In this document: piece by piece, positions 27,269-36,795 of the stretch
Numbering within the stretch: position 1 is the stretch's first letter
Layout of the letters: every line of letters starts with the position of its first letter
Origin: Listeria monocytogenes
GTDB taxonomy: Bacteria > Bacillota > Bacilli > Lactobacillales > Listeriaceae
Direction of reading: 5' to 3'
NCBI RefSeq assembly: GCF_041765605.1
Contig: NZ_CP168900.1
Span: 1,442,001-1,506,000 of the forward strand
DNA: 64,000 bases
Made by a program: the position numbers and the translations under genes
Notes under the pieces: generated by a model
What the model saw: only the letters and a program-made list of their open reading frames with translations
What the model was told of the DNA's origin: nothing
Database searches by the model: none

Positions 27269-28252
27269 ATGATTCGTTTTGATAATGTATCCAAAAAATA
27301 CAGTGATGATAAAACGGCAGTAAACAATGTAACTTTGGACATAAAAGACGGCGAGTTCTTTGTTTTCATCGGACCGAGTGGTTGCGGGAAAACAACAACG
27401 CTAAAAATGATTAATCGCTTGATTCCACTGACAACTGGAACCATTTATATTAATGAAAAGCGAATTAGTGATTATGATATTCATGAACTTCGCTGGGATA
27501 TCGGCTATGTTTTACAACAAATTGCGCTCTTTCCTCATATGACTATTGAAGAAAATATCGCTATCGTTCCGGAATTAAAGAAATGGAGCAAGGAAAAAAT
27601 CCATGACCGGATTACGGAATTATTAGACAGTGTTGGTTTAGATCCTGAAAGTTACCGTCACCGTAAGCCAGCTGAACTTTCCGGCGGAGAACAACAACGT
27701 GTCGGCGTTGTTCGGGCCCTTGCAGCAGATCCAGGAATTATTCTGATGGATGAACCTTTTAGTGCGCTTGATCCGATTTCTCGCCAACGTTTGCAACAAG
27801 ATATTTCCGCACTTCAAAAGAAAATCAAGAAAACGATCGTATTTGTTACCCATGATATGCAAGAAGCTTTAGCGCTTGGTGACAGAATTTGTGTGATGCA
27901 AGGTGGCGAAATTGTCCAAGTAGCAACACCGCAAGAAATTATGAAAAATCCAGAAAATGATTTTGTTAAAGATTTCTTAGCATCTGGACATGCTTTCAAT
28001 ACGCCAATTTTAGAGGCTAGCTTTACAGTGAATGATTTAATTGAAGCAGACCTGTTTTATGCGTATCAAACTAGTGATGGAACTCTTGGGATTTCAGCTA
28101 AGGAGCCTGTCGAAAACCTTGTTCGTCGAATCGCGGAAGAGCAATCGATTCCTGTCACGGACGAAGCAGGCAACTTTATAGGTACAGTTTCCAATAAACA
28201 TGTGATGCAATTCTTAGCGCGGCATCTGGAAAGTACAGGTGAGCTTGTATGA
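27269..28252 (+). CDS. bilEA: Bile exclusion / osmolyte ABC transporter ATPase BilEA
   Basis: ATP-binding subunit of the BilE system, an OpuC-like ABC importer family member that in L. monocytogenes keeps bile out of the cell. The 327 residues have Walker [10 protein letters not shown] (about 34-42), the signature LSGGEQQR, Walker B IILMDEP, the H-loop THD, and a C-terminal partial CBS-like segment ([15 protein letters not shown]). The ATG follows GGAAAGGG. It overlaps bilEB by four bases (ATGA), so the subunits are translationally coupled. Confidence 0.93.
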   Translation: MIRFDNVSKKYSDDKTAVNNVTLDIKDGEFFVFIGPSGCGKTTTLKMINRLIPLTTGTIYINEKRISDYDIHELRWDIGYVLQQIALFPHMTIEENIAIVPELKKWSKEKIHDRITELLDSVGLDPESYRHRKPAELSGGEQQRVGVVRALAADPGIILMDEPFSALDPISRQRLQQDISALQKKIKKTIVFVTHDMQEALALGDRICVMQGGEIVQVATPQEIMKNPENDFVKDFLASGHAFNTPILEASFTVNDLIEADLFYAYQTSDGTLGISAKEPVENLVRRIAEEQSIPVTDEAGNFIGTVSNKHVMQFLARHLESTGELV

Positions 28253-29763
28253 ATACACTTTTAGATACATTTGCTGTCCGTAAAGATGAACTTTTCACTG
28301 CCTTAGTGCAACATATTCAAATTTCTTTTGTATCCCTTTTTATTGCGGTTCTTATCGCTTTACCACTTGGGATTTATTTAACTAGGCATAAGCGACTCGC
28401 TGAACCTATTATTCAAGTAGCAGCTATTTTTCAAACGATTCCTTCACTTGCCCTACTTGGTTTATTAATTCCGCTTGTCGGTATTGGGATAGTTCCAGCG
28501 ATTATCGCGCTTGTTATCTATGCCCTTTTACCAATTTTGAGGAATACATATACTGGGATAAAAGAAGTCGACCCAGCCCTTGTTGAAGCTTCACGCGCAA
28601 TGGGAATGAACAAATGGAAGAGATTATACAAAGTACAGCTCCCTCTTGCTATGCCAGTTATTATGGCGGGGATTCGCACAGCGATGGTATTAATCATCGG
28701 TACAGCGACACTTGCTGCTTTAATTGGTGCGGGTGGACTTGGGGACTTGATTTTACTCGGGATTGATCGCAACGATAATAGTTTAATCTTACTTGGTGCT
28801 ATTCCAGCTGCATTACTCGCGATCTTATTTGATTTTCTACTTCGATTCCTTGAAAAAGCATCCTTTAAAAGCACGATTATTACGATTTCAGCTGGAATTC
28901 TGTTAACTGCCGCGATTATCGTTGTTCCCTATTTTGCGTCCGATAAAAAGGAAATTACTATTGCGGGTAAATTAGGCGCAGAACCAGAAATTTTAATTAA
29001 TATGTACAAATTAGTTATTGAAGATGAAACGGATTTAAAAGTTAATGTGAAGCCAAATATGGGGAAAACAAGCTTCGTATTTAACGCCCTAAAATCAGGT
29101 GATATTGATATTTATCCTGAATTCACAGGCACAGTGCTAGAAACCTTCTTAAAAGAAAATGCTAAAACACATGACCCAGAAGAAGTGTATACGCAAGCAC
29201 GCGATGGCTTGGCGAAAGATTTTGATATGACTTACTTAAAACCAATGAAATACAATAACACATATGCACTTGCGGTTTCGCCTGAATTCGCTAAAGAAAA
29301 CAATTTAGAAAAAATATCTGATCTTGGTCCAGTATCTGACCAAGTAAAAGCTGGATTCACACTGGAGTTTAAAGACCGTTCAGATGGTTATAAAGGCATT
29401 CAAGATAAATACGGACTCACATTCTCTAACTTGAAAACAATGGAGCCGAAATTACGCTACAATGCCATTAAATCTGGAGACATCAATTTACTAGACGCCT
29501 ATTCAACTGATAGCGAGCTTGCACAGTATAAATTAAAAGTGCTGGAAGATGATGAACAACTCTTCCCTCCTTACCAAGGCGCACCACTTATGCTGACAAA
29601 AACGCTAGATAAATACCCAGAACTGAAAAAACCATTAAATAAACTTGCTGGAAAAATTACAGACGATGAAATGCGCAAAATGAACTACGAAGTGAACGTA
29701 AATGGTAAATCGGCATATACAGTTGCGAAAGAATATTTACAAGATCAAGGTATTATTAAATAA
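28249..29763 (+). CDS. bilEB: BilEB: fused permease and substrate-binding protein
   Basis: A 504-residue single chain joining an OpuCB-type permease (about 1-230, five or six helices, with the EAA-like loop [20 protein letters not shown]) to an OpuAC-type binding domain (about 235-504, [23 protein letters not shown] region, quoted in part). The binding domain is therefore tethered to the outer membrane face, unlike the separate OpuCC lipoprotein encoded 5 kb away. The L. monocytogenes counterpart is required for bile tolerance; the true ligand is uncertain. A strong terminator follows. Confidence 0.93.
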   Translation: MNTLLDTFAVRKDELFTALVQHIQISFVSLFIAVLIALPLGIYLTRHKRLAEPIIQVAAIFQTIPSLALLGLLIPLVGIGIVPAIIALVIYALLPILRNTYTGIKEVDPALVEASRAMGMNKWKRLYKVQLPLAMPVIMAGIRTAMVLIIGTATLAALIGAGGLGDLILLGIDRNDNSLILLGAIPAALLAILFDFLLRFLEKASFKSTIITISAGILLTAAIIVVPYFASDKKEITIAGKLGAEPEILINMYKLVIEDETDLKVNVKPNMGKTSFVFNALKSGDIDIYPEFTGTVLETFLKENAKTHDPEEVYTQARDGLAKDFDMTYLKPMKYNNTYALAVSPEFAKENNLEKISDLGPVSDQVKAGFTLEFKDRSDGYKGIQDKYGLTFSNLKTMEPKLRYNAIKSGDINLLDAYSTDSELAQYKLKVLEDDEQLFPPYQGAPLMLTKTLDKYPELKKPLNKLAGKITDDEMRKMNYEVNVNGKSAYTVAKEYLQDQGIIK

Positions 29764-29802
29764 AAAAAGTGAAGTGGTTTTTACGCCACTTCACTTTTTT
29801 TT
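29764..29802. terminator. Bidirectional terminator after bilEB
   Basis: AAAGTGAAGTGG pairs with CCACTTCACTTT, with A and T runs on both sides. It also ends the convergent hypothetical gene. Confidence 0.9.
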
Positions 29803-30631
29803 ATTGTCTAATTAAGTTTTTAACTTTATTAATGTTTGGCTTATAGAAACGACAATGTGTTTCAAATTCTTTATTAAACTCAGCAGCTCGTTGGGTTAAG
29901 GATTGATCGTGATCAAGCATTAGACCTTCTTCGAGTAATGGTCTAAGTGAAATGATCTGATCAAAAACAAGACCGGCATTCGTGTCACTAAGAACAGAAA
30001 CCATTTTTCCGAGTGCTTTTTGTTTATCTGTAGGTAATTCTTTTTGGTGAAGGTGGAACCATTTTGCTAGTTGTTTACGGTTCTTGCGGGTTGCTTCTAA
30101 ATAAATACTTTGTGCATAAGCAGCTTTTGCAAATGCAATCGATAAATTTTCAGCAGATTCCCAGTCTTCTTCCAAAATTTCGCCTTGCATTTTGATTTTT
30201 TGGTTGAGTAAAGTAATATCTTCTTGATAAACGTCCATTTTATGCTGTTGTTGTTTGTATACTTCCATCGCTAAATTAAGTTCATCAATAGTTGGCTGCA
30301 TTTTTTCACCAAAAATAGTATTATCATTTAAAATTAATTGTGTTTGCTCTATTTTTTCGGCAATGATGCTATCGCGTTCTTTGATTACGTGCGCGCGTTT
30401 GCCCAAGTATTCAAAATAGAAATTATACTTTTGAATGCGATTAACTACCGCTTCTGCTTCTTTTACGGTTGCTGGTTCTTCTTGTGAATTTAGTACTGTC
30501 ACACCAGCTACCTTGCTTAATTTAGTATAAATAATAATTGTGAAAACTTCTCCGTCCAAATTGATAGTGTACGGTAGTTTATGTTGCTGTTCTAAAAGCC
30601 TTTTATGTTGTTTTAATAGTTTATCCGTCAT
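29801..30631 (-). CDS. Hypothetical coiled-coil protein
   Basis: A 276-residue soluble, helical protein I cannot assign to a named family. The N-terminus has a short beta-rich piece (YTINLDGEVFTIIIYTKL) with a PATVKEAEAVVNRIQ helix. The middle (about 85-165) is a probable coiled coil with many Glu, Lys and Gln. No signal peptide or membrane helix is seen. The start is ATG 30631, ten bases after AAAGGTG; a GTG at 30643 in frame is less likely. It stands alone between bilE and mntH and seems conserved at this place in Listeria (inference from synteny). Confidence 0.75.
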   Translation of the reverse strand: MTDKLLKQHKRLLEQQHKLPYTINLDGEVFTIIIYTKLSKVAGVTVLNSQEEPATVKEAEAVVNRIQKYNFYFEYLGKRAHVIKERDSIIAEKIEQTQLILNDNTIFGEKMQPTIDELNLAMEVYKQQQHKMDVYQEDITLLNQKIKMQGEILEEDWESAENLSIAFAKAAYAQSIYLEATRKNRKQLAKWFHLHQKELPTDKQKALGKMVSVLSDTNAGLVFDQIISLRPLLEEGLMLDHDQSLTQRAAEFNKEFETHCRFYKPNINKVKNLIRQ

Positions 30632-30768
30632 TGTTATCAACACCTTTACTACGCCATTAGTATTATATAATTCAATTATATAGTATAAAGATGAAAATTT
30701 CGAGGGAAAGAAATGAGAAAATTATTTTTAATTATTTACATAATATAATTATTGTCTTCTTCCCTATT

Positions 30769-32115
30769 TTATAATGACGTTAAAGTATAAAATAGCAAGT
30801 AGATATTTAAGACTGCGATGAAAATAGCAACAGCCCACGAAATGATTTTTAACCATGTTGGATTGACGAATTCGCCCATCTTTTGCTTGTCACTTGTGAA
30901 CATAACTAATGGAATAACAGCGAACGATAATTGCATTGATAGAATAACTTGGCTAAAAATGAGTAGTTCGTTGATACCATTTGCCCCGTAAAGTGCAGTG
31001 ATAATAACAGCTGGAACGATTGCTAGTACACGTGTTAACAAACGGCGCACTACTGGTTTTAAACGGATATTAAGGAAACCTTCCATGACGATTTGACCAG
31101 CTAATGTACCCGTCAAAGTGGAATTTTGTCCTGATGCAAGTAAAGCTACTGCAAAGACCGTGCTGGCGATACTACTTCCAAGTGTTGGATTAAGTAATTT
31201 GTAAGCATCCTCAATACCAGCGACATTATGCTGACCGGTCGTATAAAAAGCGGCAGCAGCCAAAATTAAAATCGATGCATTGATTAATAATGCAATCGTT
31301 AAAGAAAAAGTGGAATCGATAAATGAAAAACGAATCGCTTCTTTCTTCCCTTCTTTTGTTCGAGCGTATTGTCTGGTTTGAACAATAGATGAATGCAAAT
31401 ATAAATTATGTGGCATCACTGTTGCCCCAAGAATACCAAGTGCAATATAAAGCATCGCTGGATTAGTAACAATTTCTGATTGTGGAATAAATCCTTTGGC
31501 AATTGCTTGCATGTCTGGATGTGACATCACCATTTCCGCTCCAAAACATACAAGAATCGTAACCATTAATGTAATGACAATAACTTCTATGTAGCGGAAA
31601 CCTTTGTGCTGTAAAAATAGTACAAGAAAAATATCTAATGCAGTAATACAAACGCCCCAAATTAATGGAATCCCAAATAGTAAATTAAGCGCAATGGCAC
31701 TCCCGATGACTTCTGCAATATCTGTTGCTATAATCGCTAATTCAGCTAGAATCCAAAGAACGAATCCAAATGGTTTAGAAAAGTGATCACTTGAAGCTTG
31801 GGCTAAATCACGACCAGTGACAATACCTAGTTTGGATGCAAGTGATTGTAATAAAACGGCTAAAATATTAGAAATTAAAATAACGGATAATAACGTGTAA
31901 CCAAACTCTGACCCACCGGCAATAGAAGTTGCCCAGTTCCCTGGATCGACATATCCGACCGCAATGAGTGCACCTGGCCCCATAAAGGCAAATAATTTAC
32001 GGAAAAATTTTGCGTTTTTAGGAATAGCTACGGAATTATTTACTTCGCTTAAGCTGGGAGCATTCTGTGCTTTTCTCCAGCTTTGTTTTGTACGTTCTGT
32101 TTTATCCTTTTTCAT
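30769..32115 (-). CDS. mntH: Nramp-type manganese transporter MntH
   Basis: Proton-coupled Mn2+ importer of 448 residues with 11 predicted helices. The family metal-binding DPGNWATS motif (within GYVDPGNWATSIAGG) is in helix 1, and the helix-6 MPHNLYLHSS motif is complete. The start is ATG 32115 (MKKDKTE) behind AGGGAG; the frame extends 20 codons further, but that part overlaps the promoter. A DtxR/MntR-like operator covers its -10 element, consistent with repression when manganese is plentiful. The C-terminal 25 residues include a final helix. It is monocistronic. Confidence 0.96.
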   Translation of the reverse strand: MKKDKTERTKQSWRKAQNAPSLSEVNNSVAIPKNAKFFRKLFAFMGPGALIAVGYVDPGNWATSIAGGSEFGYTLLSVILISNILAVLLQSLASKLGIVTGRDLAQASSDHFSKPFGFVLWILAELAIIATDIAEVIGSAIALNLLFGIPLIWGVCITALDIFLVLFLQHKGFRYIEVIVITLMVTILVCFGAEMVMSHPDMQAIAKGFIPQSEIVTNPAMLYIALGILGATVMPHNLYLHSSIVQTRQYARTKEGKKEAIRFSFIDSTFSLTIALLINASILILAAAAFYTTGQHNVAGIEDAYKLLNPTLGSSIASTVFAVALLASGQNSTLTGTLAGQIVMEGFLNIRLKPVVRRLLTRVLAIVPAVIITALYGANGINELLIFSQVILSMQLSFAVIPLVMFTSDKQKMGEFVNPTWLKIISWAVAIFIAVLNIYLLFYTLTSL

Positions 32116-32146
32116 GCTCCCTGACCTTCTTTCGTTTATGATAAAA

Positions 32147-32175
32147 AGTTTACTACGGGAAACATTCTTTGTCAA
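32147..32175 (-). promoter_or_regulatory. mntH promoter with MntR-like operator
   Basis: On the minus strand, TTGACA, 17 bp, TAAACT. The sequence AGTTTACTACGGGAAACA (plus strand, 32147-32164) fits the MntR pattern AGTTT-N5-RGGAAAC and covers the -10. Confidence 0.65.
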
Positions 32176-32179
32176 ACGA

Positions 32180-32218
32180 AAAACACAACCGTTTTATGGA
32201 AATGATAGGTTGTGTTTT
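32180..32218 (-). terminator. opuC operon terminator
   Basis: A perfect 11-bp stem AAAACACAACC / GGTTGTGTTTT just after opuCD on the minus strand, immediately before the mntH promoter. Confidence 0.88.
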
Positions 32219-32227
32219 CGCATATTT

Positions 32228-32899
32228 TTATAAGGCTTCGGTTAGTGATTTTCTTTTGTTTTTAACTGGGTTTAGTGTGCGTTCGACCCAACCGAGAAGT
32301 ACATCGGCTAATATGGCCATAACTGCGGTTGGGATAGCACCAGCTAAAATGATAGCAGTACCATTTGTTGCATTTGTTCCGCGTACAATAATATCACCGA
32401 GGCCTCCTGCTCCAACGAATGTCCCAATTGCGGCTACACCAATAGCGATAACAAGTGCATTTCGAATACCTGCCATGATAACAGATAATGCGAGTGGCAT
32501 TTCGATGAGGCGCAGTACTTGCCATTTTGTCATCCCCATCGCCTTACCAGATTCTAAAAGCGCTCCATCCACGTTTCTAATGCCCGTATAGGTGTTTTTT
32601 AGAATGGGTAGTAAAGAATATAGGAATAAGGATAAGACGACTGTATTCGTCCCTAAGCCCATGATAAGCATAAGTACGGCTAACATTGCTAGTGCCGGAA
32701 TTGTTTGGATGATATTAGCGATTTGGATAACCCAACCAGCTAAGCGTTTTTTTCTTGCAATATATACTCCGAGCGGTATCGCTATGATTGCTGCGAAGAT
32801 AACTCCGTAAGCACTCATCAAGAAATGCCGCCAGAACTCTTCCATGACATAACTTCCATTTGTTTGGTAATAATCAATTAATTGTTTTAATGTGTCCAT
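32228..32899 (-). CDS. opuCD: OpuCD: carnitine/choline ABC permease
   Basis: Second membrane subunit of the OpuC osmolyte importer, 223 residues and five or six helices. It has the EAA-type cytoplasmic loop ESGKAMGMTKWQVLRLIEMPL that contacts OpuCA (motif portion GKAMGMTKWQ). In L. monocytogenes OpuC is the main carnitine porter and contributes to osmotic, cold and bile tolerance. It is the last gene of opuCABCD, 14 bases after opuCC, and the transcript ends in a strong stem. Confidence 0.96.
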   Translation of the reverse strand: MDTLKQLIDYYQTNGSYVMEEFWRHFLMSAYGVIFAAIIAIPLGVYIARKKRLAGWVIQIANIIQTIPALAMLAVLMLIMGLGTNTVVLSLFLYSLLPILKNTYTGIRNVDGALLESGKAMGMTKWQVLRLIEMPLALSVIMAGIRNALVIAIGVAAIGTFVGAGGLGDIIVRGTNATNGTAIILAGAIPTAVMAILADVLLGWVERTLNPVKNKRKSLTEAL

Positions 32900-32913
32900 C
32901 TTTTGGCACCTCC

Positions 32914-33840
32914 TTAGTTTTTACCTTCAAAGTAATTATTTTTTTGCAAGAATTCTTGCGCTACGATGGATGGTTCTTTTAATTTGCCATCTGCTTCATA
33001 ATTAAGTTTTTGCATCTCTTCTGTCGAAATTTTACCTTTTAATTTATTGATTGTCGTTTTTAATTCTGGATGTTTCTTTAAAATTTCGTCTGTTGCTAAT
33101 GCGGATGCGTCATATGGTGGGAAGAATTTCTTATCATCTTTTAATAGTTTTAAATTGTAAGTTGGGATACGGCCGTCTGTTGAATAACCAAGCGCCACAT
33201 CCATTTGATTGTTTTTAAGTGCTGTGTAGATTAAGCCAATTTGCATTGGGAAAATTTTCTTGAATTCGATATCATAGGCTTTTGAAAATGCTTTATAGCC
33301 ATCACCTTCACGTTCCATCCAAGAATTATCGACACCAGCAGTGAGCTCATTTTCTACTTTTCGCATATCACTTACGGTGTTTAAATTGTATTTTTTCGCA
33401 GTGTCTTGGCGTACCATAAATACATACGTATTCGCAAAGCCGTAAGAATCAAACCAGGTTTGGTGGAAACGTTCTTCAAAACCTTTCTTAACAGCTGCTA
33501 AAGCTTTTTCTGGATCTTTAATTGCTTCTTCACCAAGTGGGCCAACTAAATCTGTACCGGTATATCTTGTTGCAGTAATATCTACATCCCCATTTAACAT
33601 CGCTTGGTGCTGAACGATAGTTGATCCAAGGTTGTTGACGATTTCTACTTTTAAGCCAGTATCATGTTCAATTAATTCTTTTAAAATATTCGAAACGATT
33701 TGAGATTCAGTTGTTGCCATTGCACCGATGCGAATAGTATCTTTGGAACTGCCTCCAAGTCCTGGTAAAGAGCAGCTAGATAAGAAAAGAGAACTAGTTA
33801 GTAGTAATACGCTGAATAACGCGATAAATTTTTTCTTCAT
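32914..33840 (-). CDS. opuCC: OpuCC: osmolyte-binding lipoprotein
   Basis: Extracytoplasmic substrate receptor, 308 residues. The lipoprotein signal peptide ends in LSSC, with the Cys at about 23 as the lipidation site. The mature OpuAC-type domain contains the aromatic cage region expected for carnitine and betaine. The segment NNLGSTIVQHQAMLNGDVDI is the family's hinge region. It ends 14 bases before opuCD and starts one base after opuCB's stop, so the operon is tightly packed. Confidence 0.95.
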   Translation of the reverse strand: MKKKFIALFSVLLLTSSLFLSSCSLPGLGGSSKDTIRIGAMATTESQIVSNILKELIEHDTGLKVEIVNNLGSTIVQHQAMLNGDVDITATRYTGTDLVGPLGEEAIKDPEKALAAVKKGFEERFHQTWFDSYGFANTYVFMVRQDTAKKYNLNTVSDMRKVENELTAGVDNSWMEREGDGYKAFSKAYDIEFKKIFPMQIGLIYTALKNNQMDVALGYSTDGRIPTYNLKLLKDDKKFFPPYDASALATDEILKKHPELKTTINKLKGKISTEEMQKLNYEADGKLKEPSIVAQEFLQKNNYFEGKN

Positions 33841-33841
33841 G

Positions 33842-34498
33842 TCATTCTCCCCCTTCCCGAGCTTCGCGGATGGCTTTTGGAGTTAGACGATATTCTAATT
33901 TTCCAAGCGCGAATTCTACTACAAGGGCTAAAATGGTAACAGGAATTGCCCCACCAAGAATTAAATCTGGGCGGTATAAGTTTAAACCATTAAAAATAAA
34001 GTCTCCTAGTCCACCTGCTCCAATGTACGAAGCAAGCGTTGCCCAAGCGATAACATATACTGCAGATAAACGAATACCAGCCATAATAACGGAGATGGAG
34101 TTAGGAATTTCGACATTAATAATTAGTTGCCAATTCGTCATCCCCATACCTCGACCAGATTCGATTAAATTTTTGTCGACTCCTCGAACACCAATAAACG
34201 TGTTTCGTAAAATTGGTAAAAGTGCGTAAATAAATAACGCAATAATCGCTGGTAAAGTACCAACACCAAGAAACGGAATAATAAACGCCAAAATGGCAAG
34301 AGAAGGAACGGTTTGTAAAACACTAACAACACCAATTACAAAATTGGCTACTTTTGGTGAGCGTGTAAGTAAAATCCCAGTTGGTACTGCAACCGCAATA
34401 CCTAAAATAACAGCAGATAGGGAGATAAATAAATGTTGCCATGTTTGAACGAGCAAGTTATGGCCGTTTTCTTGAAAAAATGTAACAATTGCGTCCAT
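33842..34498 (-). CDS. opuCB: OpuCB: carnitine/choline ABC permease
   Basis: First membrane subunit of OpuC, 218 residues with five predicted helices and the loop [20 protein letters not shown] (motif portion [10 protein letters not shown]). Closely related to OpuCD, as expected for a heterodimeric channel. It starts three bases after the opuCA stop codon, so it is translationally linked to it. Confidence 0.95.
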   Translation of the reverse strand: MDAIVTFFQENGHNLLVQTWQHLFISLSAVILGIAVAVPTGILLTRSPKVANFVIGVVSVLQTVPSLAILAFIIPFLGVGTLPAIIALFIYALLPILRNTFIGVRGVDKNLIESGRGMGMTNWQLIINVEIPNSISVIMAGIRLSAVYVIAWATLASYIGAGGLGDFIFNGLNLYRPDLILGGAIPVTILALVVEFALGKLEYRLTPKAIREAREGGE

Positions 34499-34501
34499 AG
34501 C

Positions 34502-35695
34502 TTATCCCTCCTGCTTCATTTCTGGTTCTGTCGTTTTGGAATCCGCCTGTTCCTCCTGATTTTCTGTCGCATCTTCTACCGTACCCCAAATGGAGTCATA
34601 CACGATATCTACTAAGCTGGCACGAGTAACAATTCCGACAAGTCGTTTATCTTTATCCACTACAGGAATATATTTATAGCCGCGTTTTAGAATCCGTTGT
34701 ACTGTATCGCGAAGCAAGGTATCTTCATACACATAAAAGACATTTTTCTCGATGATATCCATGACAGAAGTTGCCGTACGACGATTTAAATCAATTTGCT
34801 CTACATCGATAAAGCCTTTTAAAACATTTCCTTCATCTACTACAAGTAACGTATCTACTCGTTTTTCTTTCATGACAGTAATCGCGGCTTGAAGCGATTT
34901 ATCTGCTGTAATCGAAACCGGATTCGTATTCATAATTTGAGCTACTTGTGTAACATCAGGTTTTGCCTCAATTAGGCGGTCTTTACCAATGAAATCTTCT
35001 ACAAATGAATTTGCTGGATTACGTAAAATTTCATCTGGTGTATCAAACTGAACGATTTCGCCAGCTTTCATAATAACGATGCGGTCTGCCAGTTTAATTG
35101 CTTCATCCATATCGTGGGTAACGAAAATAATCGTTTTGCCAAGTTCTTTTTGTAAATTTTTAAATTCTTCTTGAAGTGAATCACGAGTAATTGGATCCAG
35201 TGCTCCAAAAGGTTCATCCATCAGAATTAAGTTTTGCTCTGCTGCAAGCGCTCTTAAAACACCGATACGTTGCTGCTGTCCACCACTTAATTCGTAAGGG
35301 TAACGGTCCAAAAACTCTTCTGGTAAATCTACTAATTTAATTAATTCTTTTGCCCGTTCTTGTTTTTTCTCTTCGGACCATTTAAGTAATTTTGGTACAA
35401 GGACGATATTTTCACGAATCGTCATATGTGGCATCAAGCCAATTTGCTGAATAACATAACCAATAGAACGTCTTAGTTTGACGGGATCTTCCGCCATGAT
35501 GTCTTTATCATTAATAAATATTTTTCCTTCTGTAGGTTCAATAAGCCGGTTAATCATCTTCATTGTTGTCGTTTTCCCACAACCACTTGGACCGATAAAA
35601 CAAACAAATTCTCCTTTATCGATGTTAAGTGTTAGATCGTTAACCGCTTTTTTGCCCCCTTTATAAGTCTTCGTTACGTGTTCAAATTTTAACAC
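34502..35695 (-). CDS. opuCA: OpuCA: osmolyte ABC transporter ATPase
   Basis: ATPase of the OpuC carnitine importer. The 397 residues comprise a nucleotide-binding domain with Walker [10 protein letters not shown], signature LSGGQQQR and Walker B LILMDEP, then two CBS domains (about 255-375: ISADKSLQAAITVMKE and LRDTVQRILKRGYKYIPV) that in homologues sense ionic strength or c-di-AMP. The start is GTG 35695 (VLKFEHV) behind GGAGGTG. A 49-codon longer reading frame upstream covers the SigB promoter and is not coding. It is the first gene of opuCABCD. Confidence 0.96.
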   Translation of the reverse strand: MLKFEHVTKTYKGGKKAVNDLTLNIDKGEFVCFIGPSGCGKTTTMKMINRLIEPTEGKIFINDKDIMAEDPVKLRRSIGYVIQQIGLMPHMTIRENIVLVPKLLKWSEEKKQERAKELIKLVDLPEEFLDRYPYELSGGQQQRIGVLRALAAEQNLILMDEPFGALDPITRDSLQEEFKNLQKELGKTIIFVTHDMDEAIKLADRIVIMKAGEIVQFDTPDEILRNPANSFVEDFIGKDRLIEAKPDVTQVAQIMNTNPVSITADKSLQAAITVMKEKRVDTLLVVDEGNVLKGFIDVEQIDLNRRTATSVMDIIEKNVFYVYEDTLLRDTVQRILKRGYKYIPVVDKDKRLVGIVTRASLVDIVYDSIWGTVEDATENQEEQADSKTTEPEMKQEG

Positions 35696-35754
35696 GCTTA
35701 TACACCTCCATTTTTTCTTTACCAATACCAAAAAAATTGGCAATCGATAACTAA

Positions 35755-35780
35755 TTTCCCTAACTAGTATAGATTTAAAC
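35755..35780 (-). promoter_or_regulatory. SigB promoter of opuC
   Basis: On the minus strand, GTTT, 16 bp, GGGAAA, a textbook stress sigma-factor promoter 60 bases above the GTG start. Confidence 0.88.
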
Positions 35781-35950
35781 TTTTTAAATACAAAAAAACA
35801 GCTTAAAGACAGTGTTACATTCAAACGGAAGTTACTAAACAAGATGATTTCGTACTTGTGGCACGTGTGACATCGATGCTAAACTTGTAATCGTGAAAAT
35901 GAGCATTGTAATAAGCTGCAATATAGTATTTATTTAATTATAACACACTT

Positions 35951-35986
35951 AAAAAGGCCCAAAAGCAATTGCTTCTGGACCTTTTA
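35951..35986 (-). terminator. thiT terminator
   Basis: A 15-bp stem with two mismatches, AAAAGGCCCAAAAGC / GCTTCTGGACCTTTT, flanked by A and T runs. Confidence 0.85.
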
Positions 35987-35987
35987 G

Positions 35988-36548
35988 TTATTTTGGTAAG
36001 AATAATTTTGGCGTTGTTTTGAGTAGTATCGAGATGACTATGCCACAAACGACGACGGTACCAAGGCAACTAGCTCCGTTCATGACTGCTGAAAATAGCT
36101 GTGCTCCCCATCCTTGAAAAGCATAAGCACCCCAAAATAAAACACCAGCTACATAATGCCAGAAATATCTAGCCACACCACCAATAATCATGGTTCCCCA
36201 CGCCCACTCGATGGCTTTTTTGAGTTGATTAGCAGCTAAATTACTTCGAACTTGCTTGCTAAAGACACCGCTGAATGCAATAAAACTGAATGCCAGGATA
36301 TATTCAATAATTGCCTGAGATGGCATTAAAATATATGCTTTCCCTGTTAAAAAATGTAGTAACCCCCATAAAAGCCCAGCAAATCCAGCTGCCCAAAAAC
36401 CTCGACGGATTGCGATGACATACATTGGAATCATGCCAAGCGAAATGGAAAAACTGGAACCAATGTCTAGCGGAATGAAACTTAATACCATCGCCACTGC
36501 AGCAAAGATAGCACACTCAAGTAAAATGATTAATCGTTTGTTTTGCAT
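35988..36548 (-). CDS. thiT: ECF thiamine transporter S component ThiT
   Basis: Substrate-specific membrane subunit that binds thiamine and docks on the shared ECF energy module. The 186 residues have six predicted helices. The loop GLLWGLLHFLTGKAYIL and the region AWGTMIIGGVARYFWHYVAGV (motif portion GVARYFWHYVAGV) fit ThiT's thiamine site. A TPP riboswitch precedes it, which fixes the substrate. The ATG follows GAGGGGAG. It is monocistronic, and the ECF ATPases must be encoded elsewhere. Confidence 0.95.
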   Translation of the reverse strand: MQNKRLIILLECAIFAAVAMVLSFIPLDIGSSFSISLGMIPMYVIAIRRGFWAAGFAGLLWGLLHFLTGKAYILMPSQAIIEYILAFSFIAFSGVFSKQVRSNLAANQLKKAIEWAWGTMIIGGVARYFWHYVAGVLFWGAYAFQGWGAQLFSAVMNGASCLGTVVVCGIVISILLKTTPKLFLPK

Positions 36549-36627
36549 AAAAAATAAACTCCCCTCTTCTTTTTGGTCAAAAACGTACCCCAGAAGAAAG
36601 CAGTTTCTATTGTTAGAAATGCAATCG

Positions 36628-36728
36628 CCACAATCCCTACGCTCGTATTAACGAACAGGTTCAAAGGGTCAGAATCCAAAAACACGTGGACTCAATCTCA
36701 GCTAAGAAGCCCCCCCTGTGGTAACGTC
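36628..36728 (-). ncRNA. TPP riboswitch (THI element)
   Basis: The minus strand carries the THI landmarks in order: GGGGGGGC near 36709-36716, CTGAGA at 36696-36701, ACCCTTTGAACCTG near 36655-36670, and CGAGCGTAGGGA near 36633-36644. The platform that follows contains TCTTCT, able to pair with AGAAGA just ahead of the GGGGAG ribosome site, so control is probably translational. Confidence 0.95.
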
Positions 36729-36795
36729 TATGAAATTATCGTACAACAATTATTATAGCATGCACTTCTTTTTTGTAAAGAATTATTTATTTTCT

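Noticed and set aside
32169-32591. 140-codon plus-strand frame opposite opuCD
   Set aside because: Antisense shadow: high Ser/Ile/Pro content and no ribosome site; opuCD is certain.
35696-35842. N-terminal extension of OpuCA
   Set aside because: It covers the SigB promoter and lacks similarity to ABC ATPases; GTG 35695 has GGAGGTG.
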